Source of the DNA: Equus caballus
Lineage: Eukaryota; Chordata; Mammalia; Perissodactyla; Equidae
Direction of reading: 5' to 3'
Length of the DNA stretch: 64,000 bases
NCBI RefSeq assembly: GCF_041296265.1
Contig: NC_091693.1
Span: 6,977,001-7,041,000 of the forward strand
The notes under the pieces are model-generated. The model saw nothing but the letters and a program-made list of their open reading frames with translations. It did no database searches and was not told the DNA's origin. The position numbers and the translations under genes are program-made. Shown piece by piece: positions 14,001 through 23,900 of this stretch; positions within the stretch are counted from its first letter, which is position 1, and the number at the start of each line of letters is the position of its first letter.

Positions 14001-17000
14001 TTGGTACACAGGGTTCTTGGGGGCTTCGGTAAGGTTCTGCCTCTGAAGAGCCCAGCACAGGAAGAGGGTTGCATCCATCTGCGGACGCTTTGGGGGTGGG
14101 GGAAGGACACGGCCAGGTGGGCCAGCTCTGACTGGAATCTTCCTCCTCCTTGGCCTGGTGGCCTCAGGCATGAGTTTGACAGTGAGAGGATCCCTGAACT
14201 GTCTGGCCCCGCCTTCCTGCAGGACATCCACAGCGTGTCCTCCCTCTGCAAGCTCTACTTCCGCGAGCTGCCGAACCCCTTGCTCACGTACCAGCTCTAC
14301 GGGAAGTTCAGCGTGAGTAAGGGAGCTGGTGCGGCCGGAGGGTGCTGGGACGCCTCTGGCCCGGCCCCCATCATGCCTGTGCACGTTCTCAGGAAGCCAT
14401 GTCGGTGCCTGGGGAGGAGGAGCGCCTGGTGCGCGTCCACGACGTCATCCAGCAGCTGCCCCCGCCACACTACAGGCAAGCCAGGAGCACAGGGAAGGAC
14501 TGGGGTGGGCTCCTAAGGAGCTGAGCCTCAGTGTACCCCTCTGCTCCCACCTAGGACCCTGGAGTACCTGCTGAGGCACTTGGCCCGCATGGCGAGACAC
14601 AGTGCCAACACCAGCATGCACGCCCGCAACCTGGCCATCGTCTGGGCACCCAACCTGCTACGGTAAACTGGCAACTCACCAGCCCACCCCTCAGCTCCCT
14701 CACATGGGCTGGGCCTCAAGTCTGCCCCAGTCCTACCCCCACCCCAGGAACCCATTTCATTCAACACATAAAATAAGTACCTCTCGTGTGCCAGCCTCTG
14801 TTCTCAGCACGAGGGACAGAGTAGTAAGCAGGATCCTGTGCTCCTGGGCTCACATTCTCAGGGAGGAGATGCACAGTGAATGATTAACAGGAAAAATACA
14901 GAGCGCTGGCTGATGGTGATAAGTGGTAAGGGAAAGATTACGAAGCAGGGAAGGGAGATGTACGGGATCATGGCATTGTGAAATCGTTAGATAGTGTGGC
15001 AGGGAAGGTGTCAGTAAGAAGTCTCCTATGGCCAGCAGCTGGGTAAGCCCCAGACGATTTGATGGTGAGCAAGACAGGCAGGCTCTCTGTCCTGGAGGGG
15101 TCCGGTTCTTCTGGGGAGACACATAAATAAATAAACAAAATAGATAGTATATCAGATGGTGAGTATAAGAACTGTGGGGAAAATAAAGGCAGACCTGAAG
15201 TACAGAAGTTTACAATTTTAAATCAGGTGGGTGGGGAAGACACTATCGAGAGGGTAACATTTGAGTCAATACTTGCAGAAGGTGGGGGAGGGACTCGTAC
15301 AGATAGCTGAGGAGGAGCAGTGAAGCAGAGGGAACAGCAAGTGCAAAGGCCCAGGGGCCGAGTCAGCGCCTGGTGTACTGGAGGACCAGCAGGGAGGCCA
15401 GCGTGTCTGGAGCTGAGTGAGAGAGTGAGTGAGTGACAGCTTGGGGGGAGGAGATGATGAAGTCAGAGAGGTGACAGAGAGGAGTGACTTATGGGTTGTG
15501 GGTCGTGGTGAGGACTTCTCTTTTACCTGGTGTGAGTGCAGCCAGGGGAGGCTCTGACCCCGGAGGGCCCTGACCTGACTGAAGTTCACAGGCCGCTCCT
15601 GGCTGCTGTGGGGAGCAGACTGCAGGGGACAGGGATGGAGCAGGGAGACAGGGCGGGGGCTGCTGTGATGGTCCAGGAGGCAGAGGATGGAGGCCGGGCC
15701 AGGGTGGGGCAGTGGGGAGAAGAATTTAGATTCTGGATAGATGTTGTGTGTGGAGCCCACAGGGTTTGCTGAGAGACTGGATGTGCGTGTGAGGGAAAGA
15801 GAGGGGTCAAGGACGATCCGAGGTGTTTGACTGGAGCCACTAGAAGGACGGGCCTGACACTGACCAGGATAGGCAAGGCGGGGAGGGAGCGGGCTTGGGG
15901 AAAGGCTGAGAGGCCAGCTCTAGGTGTGGTCAGTTTGATAAGGTCAGAGGCGTTGAATGACAGTCATTGCTTCCACTAGCTCCCCACCTTGCCTAGCCAG
16001 AACCTGCCGGCTGGGGCTCAAGGCACCCGGCCTCCCTCCCCCTACCCCCATCCAGGTCCATGGAGCTGGAGTCAGTGGGGCTGGGTGGGGCAGCGGCCTT
16101 CCGGGAGGTGCGGGTGCAGTCAGTGGTGGTGGAATTCCTGCTCACCCATGTGGACGTCCTGTTTAGTGACACCTTCACCTCCGCTGGCCTTGATCCTGCA
16201 GGTACGCCCAGCCCACCCCTGGCTACTGCCCCCTCGTTGTCAGGGCTGCAGTGGGAGGGCAGGTGGGCTCCCAGCCCTATCCTTTCCCCACTGAAGCTGG
16301 ACCTCCCTCCTGGCTCCTTGAGGACCCCGCCCCGGCCTCTCCCTCCCCTGCCCCCCCTTCTCATTTCAGCTCCTCCGCTCAGGATCCCCACTTCTTGGCC
16401 CGGACATCGGTCTTCCTTCACCCCTTGTAGCTCCTGGGGGCGCTTGGGGCCCTGGGTCATCCTGGGAGGAGGTGGGAGGTCCCCAGACTTGACCGTGCCC
16501 CAGCCCCACCCAGACTCCCCTCCCCGCCCCGGACCCCAGCCCAATCAGGATTCAGCACGTCGGAGGGCCCTCTGGCCCGAGGTAACTGAAGCCAGAGCCG
16601 CTGCCTTCGCTGGCTGCTGGGAGCTGCCTCCTCATCAGCTCGTTCTGCCTCACTCCTCCTCTTCACCTGCCTGCTGCCCCCCCATTCCCGCCTGATCCGC
16701 CCTGGCCCCCTGCCTTGCCAGCCCGGGTGGGCATGCTGCGGGGCCGGGGCTTGGGCTGTGGCGCTTGGCTTTGCCTGTGGCCTTGAATGGCCCCCCAAGC
16801 TGACAGCTGCCCCCTTTCCCAACTCCCCAGGCCGCTGCCTCCTCCCCAGGCCCAAGTCCCTTGCGGGCAGCGGCCCCTCCACTCGCCTGCTGACGCTGGA
16901 GGAAGCCCAAGCTCGCACCCAGGGCCGGCTGGGGACACCCACTGAGGTCACAGCTCCCAAGACCCCAGCTTCACCTGTGGAAAGGTAAGTGGGATGCCAG

Positions 17001-20000
17001 GGAGAGGGGAGGGCCAGCCTGAAGGCCCCGGCCCCTCAGCCTGCCGCCTGTGTCCTCCCACACCCCAGGAGGAAACGCGAGAGAGGCGAGAAACAGCGGA
17101 AGCCCGGGGGTAGCAGCTGGAAGACCTTCTTTGCACTGGGCCGGGGCCCCAGCATCCCCCGAAAGAAGCCTCTGCCTTGGCTTGGGGGCACCCGCGCCCC
17201 ACCGCAGCCTTCAGGTCAGAAACTGGACAGCCAGCGTTAGGGGGAGGCACTCTGCGTGCCCCCGTGACCCTCTACTTCTCCCTGCAGGCAGCCGACCTGA
17301 CACAGTCACGCTGAGATCCGCCAAGAGCGAGGAGTCGCTGTCGTCGCAGGCCAGCGGGGCTGGTGAGCACAGGGTGGCCTGGGCCTGGGCCCTGATGGGG
17401 CTGGGAGGGGCTGCGGCCCTGAGTTGGCCTCCAGATGTTGTACTTCACCTTTGGGGGCCTTGGGTTTTTTGTAGTTTTTAATCTGGACCTTAGGTACAAT
17501 GAGTTGGATAAATCATCCCCTTAAGTTCATGACGCCCTGTGATCCCTGGTCCATGCAGGGTCCTTTCCAACAGCCTTTTATTCATTCCTTTTGAAAAAAA
17601 AGTCAGTAATATAACGAACACCCCTAAACCCCCAGCCAGAACTGAAAGAGCCCCACTCCCTTACCTGCGAGCTCCTCCTCCCCCCATGCCGCCCCCCGAC
17701 CGGGTGCGTCCTCTGCATTTGAGGGTCGTCATCCCCTGCCTTTAAAGCTTTGGCACATACAGCGTGTGGGTAAGTCGCATATCTGCAGTGCTGGTCATTG
17801 TGAGGCTTTGATTAAAGGGCGTCATAAGAAAGGGGCGCACTGCGTGTGGAGCTGGGCCTTTTCGCTCCCCGCCGCATTGCAGACCCCATCCGAGTTGGAG
17901 TTGCCAAGGGGAGCACAGGTTCCTTCCTGTCCCTGCGCTCTCCTACTCTGTGTGTGGGTGGCCCATCAGGAGCTGTTTGTCCTTCCTACTGCTGATGGAT
18001 CTGGGTGGGGGCTCTGAAGAGCAGTCCCTGCCACTGCTGAGAGCCCTCCCCGTACCCAGGAGAGCAGGGGCCCTCTGGAGGGCACACGCATGTTCCGCTG
18101 CACAAGACGAGGCCCGGCTGTTTTGCAAACGTGGCCCTCCAGCAGCCGTGACTGGGATCCTGCTGGTCTCACGCTCACAGCCCATGCGGTTGTCAGACGT
18201 CATTCTTGCTTCTGGGTCGGGACTGGTTCTTTTCACGGACTGGCCACTTATTTCCTTTATCACCCTTATGTGTCCCCAACCTGCTGGGTTGTGTGCCCTA
18301 TTCTCACTGAGGTATGGGTCTGTAAAGTTCTGACGCCTGATGCCTAACTGCCACCCCCCCCACCCTCTGCCTTTCCAGGCCTTCAGAGACTGCACAGGCT
18401 ACGGCGACCGCACTCCAGCACTGATGCTTTCCCCATGGGCCCGGCACCTGCTGGCTCCTGCGAGAGCCTGTCTTCGTCCTCCTCCTCGTCCTCCTCCTCG
18501 TCCTCCTCGTCCTCCTCCTCGGGGTCCTCCGCAGCTGGGCTGGGGGCACTCTCCGGTTCCCCATCACACCGAACCTCAGCCTGGCTGGACGATGGTGATG
18601 AGCTGGACTTCAGCCCACCCCACTGCCTGGAGGGGCTCCGGGGGCTCGACTTTGATCCTCTTACTTTTCGCTGCAGCAGCCCCACCCCAGGGGACCCTGC
18701 ACCTCCCGCCAGCCCGGCCCCCCCGGCCCCTGCCTCTGCCTTCCCACCCAGGGCACCCCCGCAGGCCCTCTCGCCCCGTGGGCCTGCCAGCCCTGCCTCG
18801 CCCACCGCCCTGGACATCTCAGAGCCCCTGGCTGTATCAGTGCCACCCGCCGTCCTGGAGCTGTTGGGGGCTGGGGGAACACCTGCCTCGGTCACCCCAA
18901 CGCCAGCCCTCAGCCCCAGCCCAGGCCTACGCCCCCATCTCATCCCCCTGCTGCTACGTGGAGCTGAGGCCCAGCTGAGTGACACCTGCCAACAAGAGAT
19001 CTGCAGCAAGCTGGCACTGCCTGGTCCCCGGGGAGCCCAAGGCCAGCACGGTGAGTCCTGGTCAGCCCACCTCAGCCCACCTCACAGACCCTGAGGCTGT
19101 GCCCAAGACCTGGCTGATGCCCCTTCCCATTCCTCTCTGCGTAGGTCCTGGTGTGGATTCACCACTGCTGCCCCCACCCCTGTCCCTCCTGCGCCCTGGG
19201 GGAGCCCCGCCCCCACCCCCCAAGAACGCAGCACGCCTCATGGCCCTGGCCCTGGCTGAGCGGGCTCAGCAGGTGGCCCAGAGACAGAGCCAACAGGAGC
19301 ATGGGAGCACCCCAGCTGCTCCTTGCTCCCCTTTCCGCCGCTCACTGTCCCTGGAGGTGGGTGGTGAGCCCCCGGGGACCTCAGGGACAGGACCACCCCC
19401 CCACTCCCTAGCCCACCCGCGTGCCTGGGCTCCGGGACCCCCACCCTCCCTACCAAGGCAACCGACTGATGGGAGCTTGGTGAGGAGCCAGCGGCCCACA
19501 GGGACCTCAAGGAGGGGGCTCAGAGGCCCTGCCCAGGTCAGTGTGCAGCTCAGGGCGGGTGGGGGGTACAGGGATGCGCTAGAGACCACAGCCCAGTTCC
19601 CGTCTTCTGTCCCCTCACAGGTTCCTACCCCCAGCTGCTTCTCCTCAGCCCCCCGGGAGTGCCTGCCACCCTTTCTCGGGGTCCCCAAACCAGGCTTGTA
19701 CCCCCTGGGCTCCCCACCCTTCCAGCCCTGCTCCCCAGCCCCAGCCTGGAGGAGCCCCCTGGGTGGCCCTGCCCCACTGGACAGGGGAGAGAATATGTAC
19801 TATGAGATCGAGGCAGGTGAGGGCTCCTACCCTGGCCCCACCCGCTCCTGGAGTCCCTTTCGCTCCATGCCCCCAGACCGGCTCAATGCCTCGTATGGCA
19901 TGCTTGGCCAATCGCCACCACCCCACAGGTCCCCTGACTTCCTGCTCGGCTACCCACCACCCCCCTCCTGCTTTCCCCATGACCATCTTGGCTACTCAGC

Positions 20001-20403
20001 CCCCCAGCACCCTGCCCGGCGCCCCACCCGACCTGAGCCCCTCTATGTCAACCTAGCCCTAGGGCCCAGGGGTCCCTCACCCGCCTCTTCCAGCTCCTCC
20101 TCCCCTCCTGCCCACCCCCGAAGTCGTTCAGACCCTGGCCCCCCAGCACCCCGCCTTCCCCAGAAACAGCGGGCCCCCTGGGGCCCCCACACTGCTCACA
20201 GGGTACCTGGGCCCTGGGGCCCTCCTGAGCCTCTCCTGCTCTACAGGGCAGCCCCACCAGCCTATGGGAGGGGCGGCGAGCACCACAGAGGGTCCCTATA
20301 CAGGAATGGGGGGCAAGGAAGAGAGGGGGCTGGTCCCCCACCCCCCTACCCCACTCCCAGCTGGTCCCTCCATTCTGAGGGCCAGACCCGAAGCTACTGC
20401 TGA
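7770..20403 (+). CDS. ARHGAP33: ARHGAP33 (Rho GTPase-activating protein 33; TCGAP/SNX26/NOMA-GAP), complete, 1290 aa
   Basis: Coding exons: 7770-7775, 9768-9865, 9943-10027, 10399-10479, 10580-10717, 11385-11477, 11989-12111, 12199-12276, 12362-12428, 12512-12571, 12660-12812, 12894-12996, 14168-14312, 14393-14475, 14555-14662, 16056-16201, 16831-16984, 17069-17214, 17288-17362, 18379-19050, 19145-20403. They sum to 3873 nt. The product begins MV-ARSTDSLDGPGEGSVQPLP as in human and is close to the human length. Domains: PX-like about 60-167; SH3 about 185-248, with the WW pair at 226-227; RhoGAP about 313-520, arginine finger R350 in GIYRLSG; then a Pro/Ser-rich tail with SH3-ligand-type proline runs, ending SEGQTRSYC. 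Family knowledge: a GAP for Cdc42/Rac-type GTPases acting in neurite, dendrite and receptor-trafficking pathways. The start was chosen because exon 1 supplies only Met-Val before its GT donor. The intron after exon 14 has a GC donor (14476). Confidence 0.97.
8445..9460 (-). mobile_element. L2 LINE 3' fragment in ARHGAP33 intron 1, antisense
   Basis: Runs from an ATTCATTC block and 'AACAGACATTCACTGAGACC' through 'AGAGAACTTCCGAGAAGAGG' and 'GGAGCCATTGCAGG', in the order expected of an inverted L2 3' region. Old and diverged. Confidence 0.65.
11028..11262 (+). mobile_element. ERE-type SINE in ARHGAP33 intron 5, plus orientation
   Basis: Near-consensus head GGCAGGCCCTGTGGCCCAGT with GGTTAAGTTCGCACGCTC and B-box-like CCGGTTCGAATCC. 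The tail is the longer 3' variant ACGACTATGTACCAGGGGGC, with TTTGGGG and an A/T-rich end. It lies about 120 bases upstream of exon 6. Confidence 0.95.
13025..13780 (-). mobile_element. L2 LINE 3' fragment in ARHGAP33 intron 12, antisense
   Basis: Contains 'GGGGCTTACATGCAGGAGGG', 'GGGGAGAGCTCACTCTGGAG' and 'CATCCACAGTGAAGGGAACA' in inverted L2 order. Flanking intron sequence up to 14160 shows nothing further that I recognise. Confidence 0.65.
14755..15960 (-). mobile_element. L2 LINE 3' fragment in ARHGAP33 intron 15, antisense
   Basis: Long inverted L2 piece: 'AATAAGTACCTCTCGTGTGC', 'ATGGTGAGTATAAGAACTGT', 'AGCAAGTGCAAAGGCCCAGG', 'TTGCTGAGAGACTGGATGTG'. Within it, a second 'GGGGAGACACATAAATAAAT' start near 15110 suggests that two fragments abut. 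Confidence 0.65.
18470..18521 (+). repeat. ARHGAP33: Polyserine-coding TCC/TCG run in ARHGAP33
   Basis: Seventeen consecutive serine codons of the TCN type, almost all TCC or TCG, follow CESL in the C-terminal tail. Glycine then breaks the run before SSAAGLGALSG. The human protein, as I remember it, has glutamates interrupting this run. Trinucleotide slippage is the likely origin. Confidence 0.8.
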
Positions 20404-20754
20404 GCCAGAGCTGGGAGACGCCTCCCTTCCCCCTCACTGATCTTGACCCAACCCAAACCCTTGTTTTGTATTTTCTTGAGCTCCTGATCCCTACCCCAGG
20501 TTTCTAACTTTGTAACTTGCTTCTGATGTGGGTCCCTAACCTATTATAGCTTCCCTACCCTGGGCTGAAGGGGCTGTACCCATCCTCCCGCCGTCCTCCA
20601 TCCTGGGGGCTCTTGCACAAATCTGAGGGCTGGGCTGACACCCTGTCCTCCCTCTCCAGGAGACCCCAGCATGCCCTGACCTGTGCACAGCGGGTGGGGG
20701 GACAGCTCCTTCCCTCCTCCCCATACCCCGCTAAACCATCTGACAAAATTAATG

Positions 20755-20760
20755 AATAAA
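20755..20760 (+). terminator. ARHGAP33: Polyadenylation signal of ARHGAP33
   Basis: AATAAA, 352 bases after the stop codon. A second AATAAA at 20809-20814 could serve as an alternative. Both lie within 200 bases of the stop codon of the convergent TEX14-like gene. Confidence 0.75.
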
Positions 20761-20944
20761 AATGGTGAAAATGTGGCTGCTAATGTCCTGCTGAGCCCAG
20801 GCTCAGTGAATAAAGAGGCAGAGACAGATGGGTTGCTTTATCATTTTCTTTCCTTTTATCATTTCGGCAGGTGCTGAGTGGGGAGTCACTCCTGGGAGGC
20901 TCTGAGGGGCGATATGTGCAGAGAGGGAGGGGGCCAGGGGTGCC

Positions 20945-23900
20945 CTAAGAATGTGTGCCAGGAGGGGGGTCGCGGCTGGGCCTGCCTCCAAGCTGGCCTC
21001 CACTGTCCAGCTCTGCTATGATCTCCTCCAGCAGATCCATCCTGGGGAGTGGTCAGGGAGGGGAGGACTGAGGGTCACCTCAGGGATGATGGGGCCCAGG
21101 GGCCCTCCCACCAGAGCCCATTTCTCACTTCTGCAGGCTGGAGAAGAGACCTTCTCTGATCAGCCCAGGGCTGGGCGCCTGCAGGAAAAAAGGCTGGAGC
21201 TGCCACCCGGCAGCCACGGATGGGCCTGGGAGGCTGGGGTGGGGCAGGGGGTGGGCTCGGGGTCCTCTGCTTCCCCTGCCCTGGTGGCATTCCCTGCCAG
21301 CAGCCTCCAGGGTGTGGGAAGCCTCCCTGTGGGTCAGCAGGCAGGGGGTGGGCTCACAGAACTGGGCGTCCGGCGGGGCAGCCCTGTGTGCGTGCCGCCA
21401 CAGCCCCTGCAGGGCTCGGATCTTGACAGAACTTCTCTGAAACTGTTCCACAGAGCCCTGGTCCCCAGCAGGGAGGGTGGGTCCTGGAGGCTGGAGTGCA
21501 GGGCAGGGCCCTAGGGGGAGCAGGGTTGGTCAGGGGTCACAGATCAGAGAGGGGACAGTTGGGGGTCCCAGGGGGTCCTTGGTCAGAGGACAGGCAGCCA
21601 GGGAAATTGGGGCTGGTGACAAGTGGGGGGAGGGGTCATCAGTTTGTGATCAGATGGGTGCTCGGGGCCCTGGGGGTATCCATACTGTTGAGCTGGGCTC
21701 CAGGCCATGGCACAGGCTGACCCTGGCTGTGGGGCTGTGGCCTGGGCAGAGGCCATGGCTAGGACTGGGGCTGCTGCCTAGAGTCAAGCTGCTGCCCGAG
21801 TCCCATGCTGGGCCCCTCTGGACTCTGCTGTGGCCCGTGACCTCAGGAGTCTCCAGCGCCTGCAGAGAGCGATGGCAGAGAGCTGGCATGGGTTGCCCAG
21901 GTGCCCCACAGTTCCCTCAGTCCTCCACATCCCTGCCCTGGCTCCTACCTGAGATGGAGACGGGCCTAGGGACATCACAGGGGGCACAGGCCTGGGTGTA
22001 GTCTTGGCTCTGGAAGCCACCTCATAGTAGAGTGTCTCTGGGGGGCAGACCAGTTGACTGGAATAGGGGGGCACAGCTGAGCTGTGCCCAGCACCTGCCA
22101 CCACCATCTCCTTGCCCTCTAACCTGGTGGGGAACACTGGGGTACAGGGCACAGTGTGGTCCGGCCCATTGGGGAGCTCACCTCAGGAGCCGAGTCCTGT
22201 GGGAAGGAGGCTAGGTGTGGGGACATGGGCCCTGCCTGAGGTTCCACAGCTACCACCTACCCCTGCCAACCTGTCCTGTACCTGGGCCAGGGCCTCCCGC
22301 AGCAGGTACCGCGTACTCTGCAGGCTGCCCGAGCGGTCAGCAGGCCCTAGGCCCAGCCCAGCCCGAACCAGGGCCTGGTAGGGGGCTGGCACCAGGGGGT
22401 CCAGGGCCGGGCTCTCACCTGCCTCCAGTTTAGCCTTCACCTCAGGTCCCTGTCTCCCAGCCCAGGGCAGCTCTCCTGTGAGGAAGCACGATTGGGGGAC
22501 CCAAACGGGCAGGGTGCCACAGTGGGGCAGGGTGTAGGGTCACTCACTGACCAGTGAAGACCTCCTGGGCCAGGATGCAGAAGCTATAGAGGTCTGAGGT
22601 GGCAGCAGGTGTGTCACCGCAGATGAGCTCAAGTGGCAGCCATGGGTACAGCTCGGGAGGTGGGGGCAGCCCTGGGCCTGGGCCTCCCCAGAGGCAGCCC
22701 TGCTGTGGCCTGTAGATGCCGAGGAGACATGAGCCAGTAGCCACTGGACAGGGACACAGGAGCAGGCGGGTGAGACAGGCACTCACCTGGGCTGTAGCCA
22801 GCGTTGGTGCAGTGGGCGCCCGTGCTCCAGGCTGCCCACCTTGGCCAGGCCTGGCCGCACCAGCTGCACAGCATGGGAGCTGAGGCCGCCATGAGCACGC
22901 CAGCGGGCCTGCAGGAACAGCAGGGCTTCCAGCACCTGCAGCAGCAGGTGCCCAGGCAGCAGACCTGGCGCAGGGCGGGGACCCCCCTCACTCGGTTCCT
23001 GTGGGTGCAGCACCACATAGAGGGAACCCAGCCACACGGGCTCGAAGAGAAGGCGCAGCCCCGACAGGTCCGCTGAAGGGCTCAGCGCCATCAGCAGCAA
23101 CAGGTTGGGGTGGTGCAGAGTGCTGGGGGGAGGAGAGCAGGCCACTCATGAGGAGGCCCCAGCCTGCCTCGGGGGGCTGCTCCTGGGCACAGATCTGCAC
23201 CAGCCACGGGACAGGAGAGAAACTGAGACCCCAGGTCCCACAGCCTGGCAGTCATAGAGCCAGCACCCAGTTGGTACCCTGTTCACGCTCCCCCTCCCTG
23301 CACCCAGCTCCCCTCCGCAGCCTACAAGATACAGCACACAGAACTGGGTACCCACTTGCCAGTGGGGGGATGGCCACTCCAGTAGGAGGGCTCTATGCTG
23401 GGTGCTGGCCCGCAGGTGAAGACTGTAACCGTGGCCACTGCCACTGTCCCTGGTCTTGTTTATGAAACACTTGAGTCAGGAGAGCAGGCAGGAGACTGGC
23501 CTGTGGGACTGGGCTGGCCCGGGGAGAAGGCTGGGGCTGGTGCACCTGCAGTGCTGAAGGTCAGCCAACAGCACGTCAGGCTGGCTCCCAGGTGCCGTCA
23601 GCTGCCGCACGGTCACAGGGTGGCCCCTCCACAAGAGGCTGGAGAATGGGGGCGGGGAGAGAGAGGACATCTGAGACACGGGGGGGGTTTCTCGCGACGG
23701 GAGCAGGAGAGTTAGACTCTCCCTAGAGTGCTGCTGGACCGCCAGGCGTGGGGCGTGGGAGGGGGCTAGCTCTCACTTGATCATGAGGGTGTGGGAGCTG
23801 CTCTTGTAGGTGCGCACAGGCTCGCCCTGGGCTGGCAGCAGCTCCTTGGGGTCCGCGAGGGGTATGCCTGTTACCAGCCCCACTGGCCACAGGCTGCTCA

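Noticed and set aside
18383-19009. Minus-strand frame with a long acidic run (EEEDEEDEEE type)
   Set aside because: It is the complement of the polyserine and proline codons of ARHGAP33.
20803-21003. 66-codon minus-strand frame at the 3' end of the TEX14-like gene
   Set aside because: It is one frame off the [14 protein letters not shown] reading, which has the acceptor at 21042-21043 and looks like real coding sequence.
23001-23465. 154-codon plus-strand frame over the TEX14-like exons
   Set aside because: Antisense shadow of the kinase-like exon 23122-22787; no similarity and no splice context.
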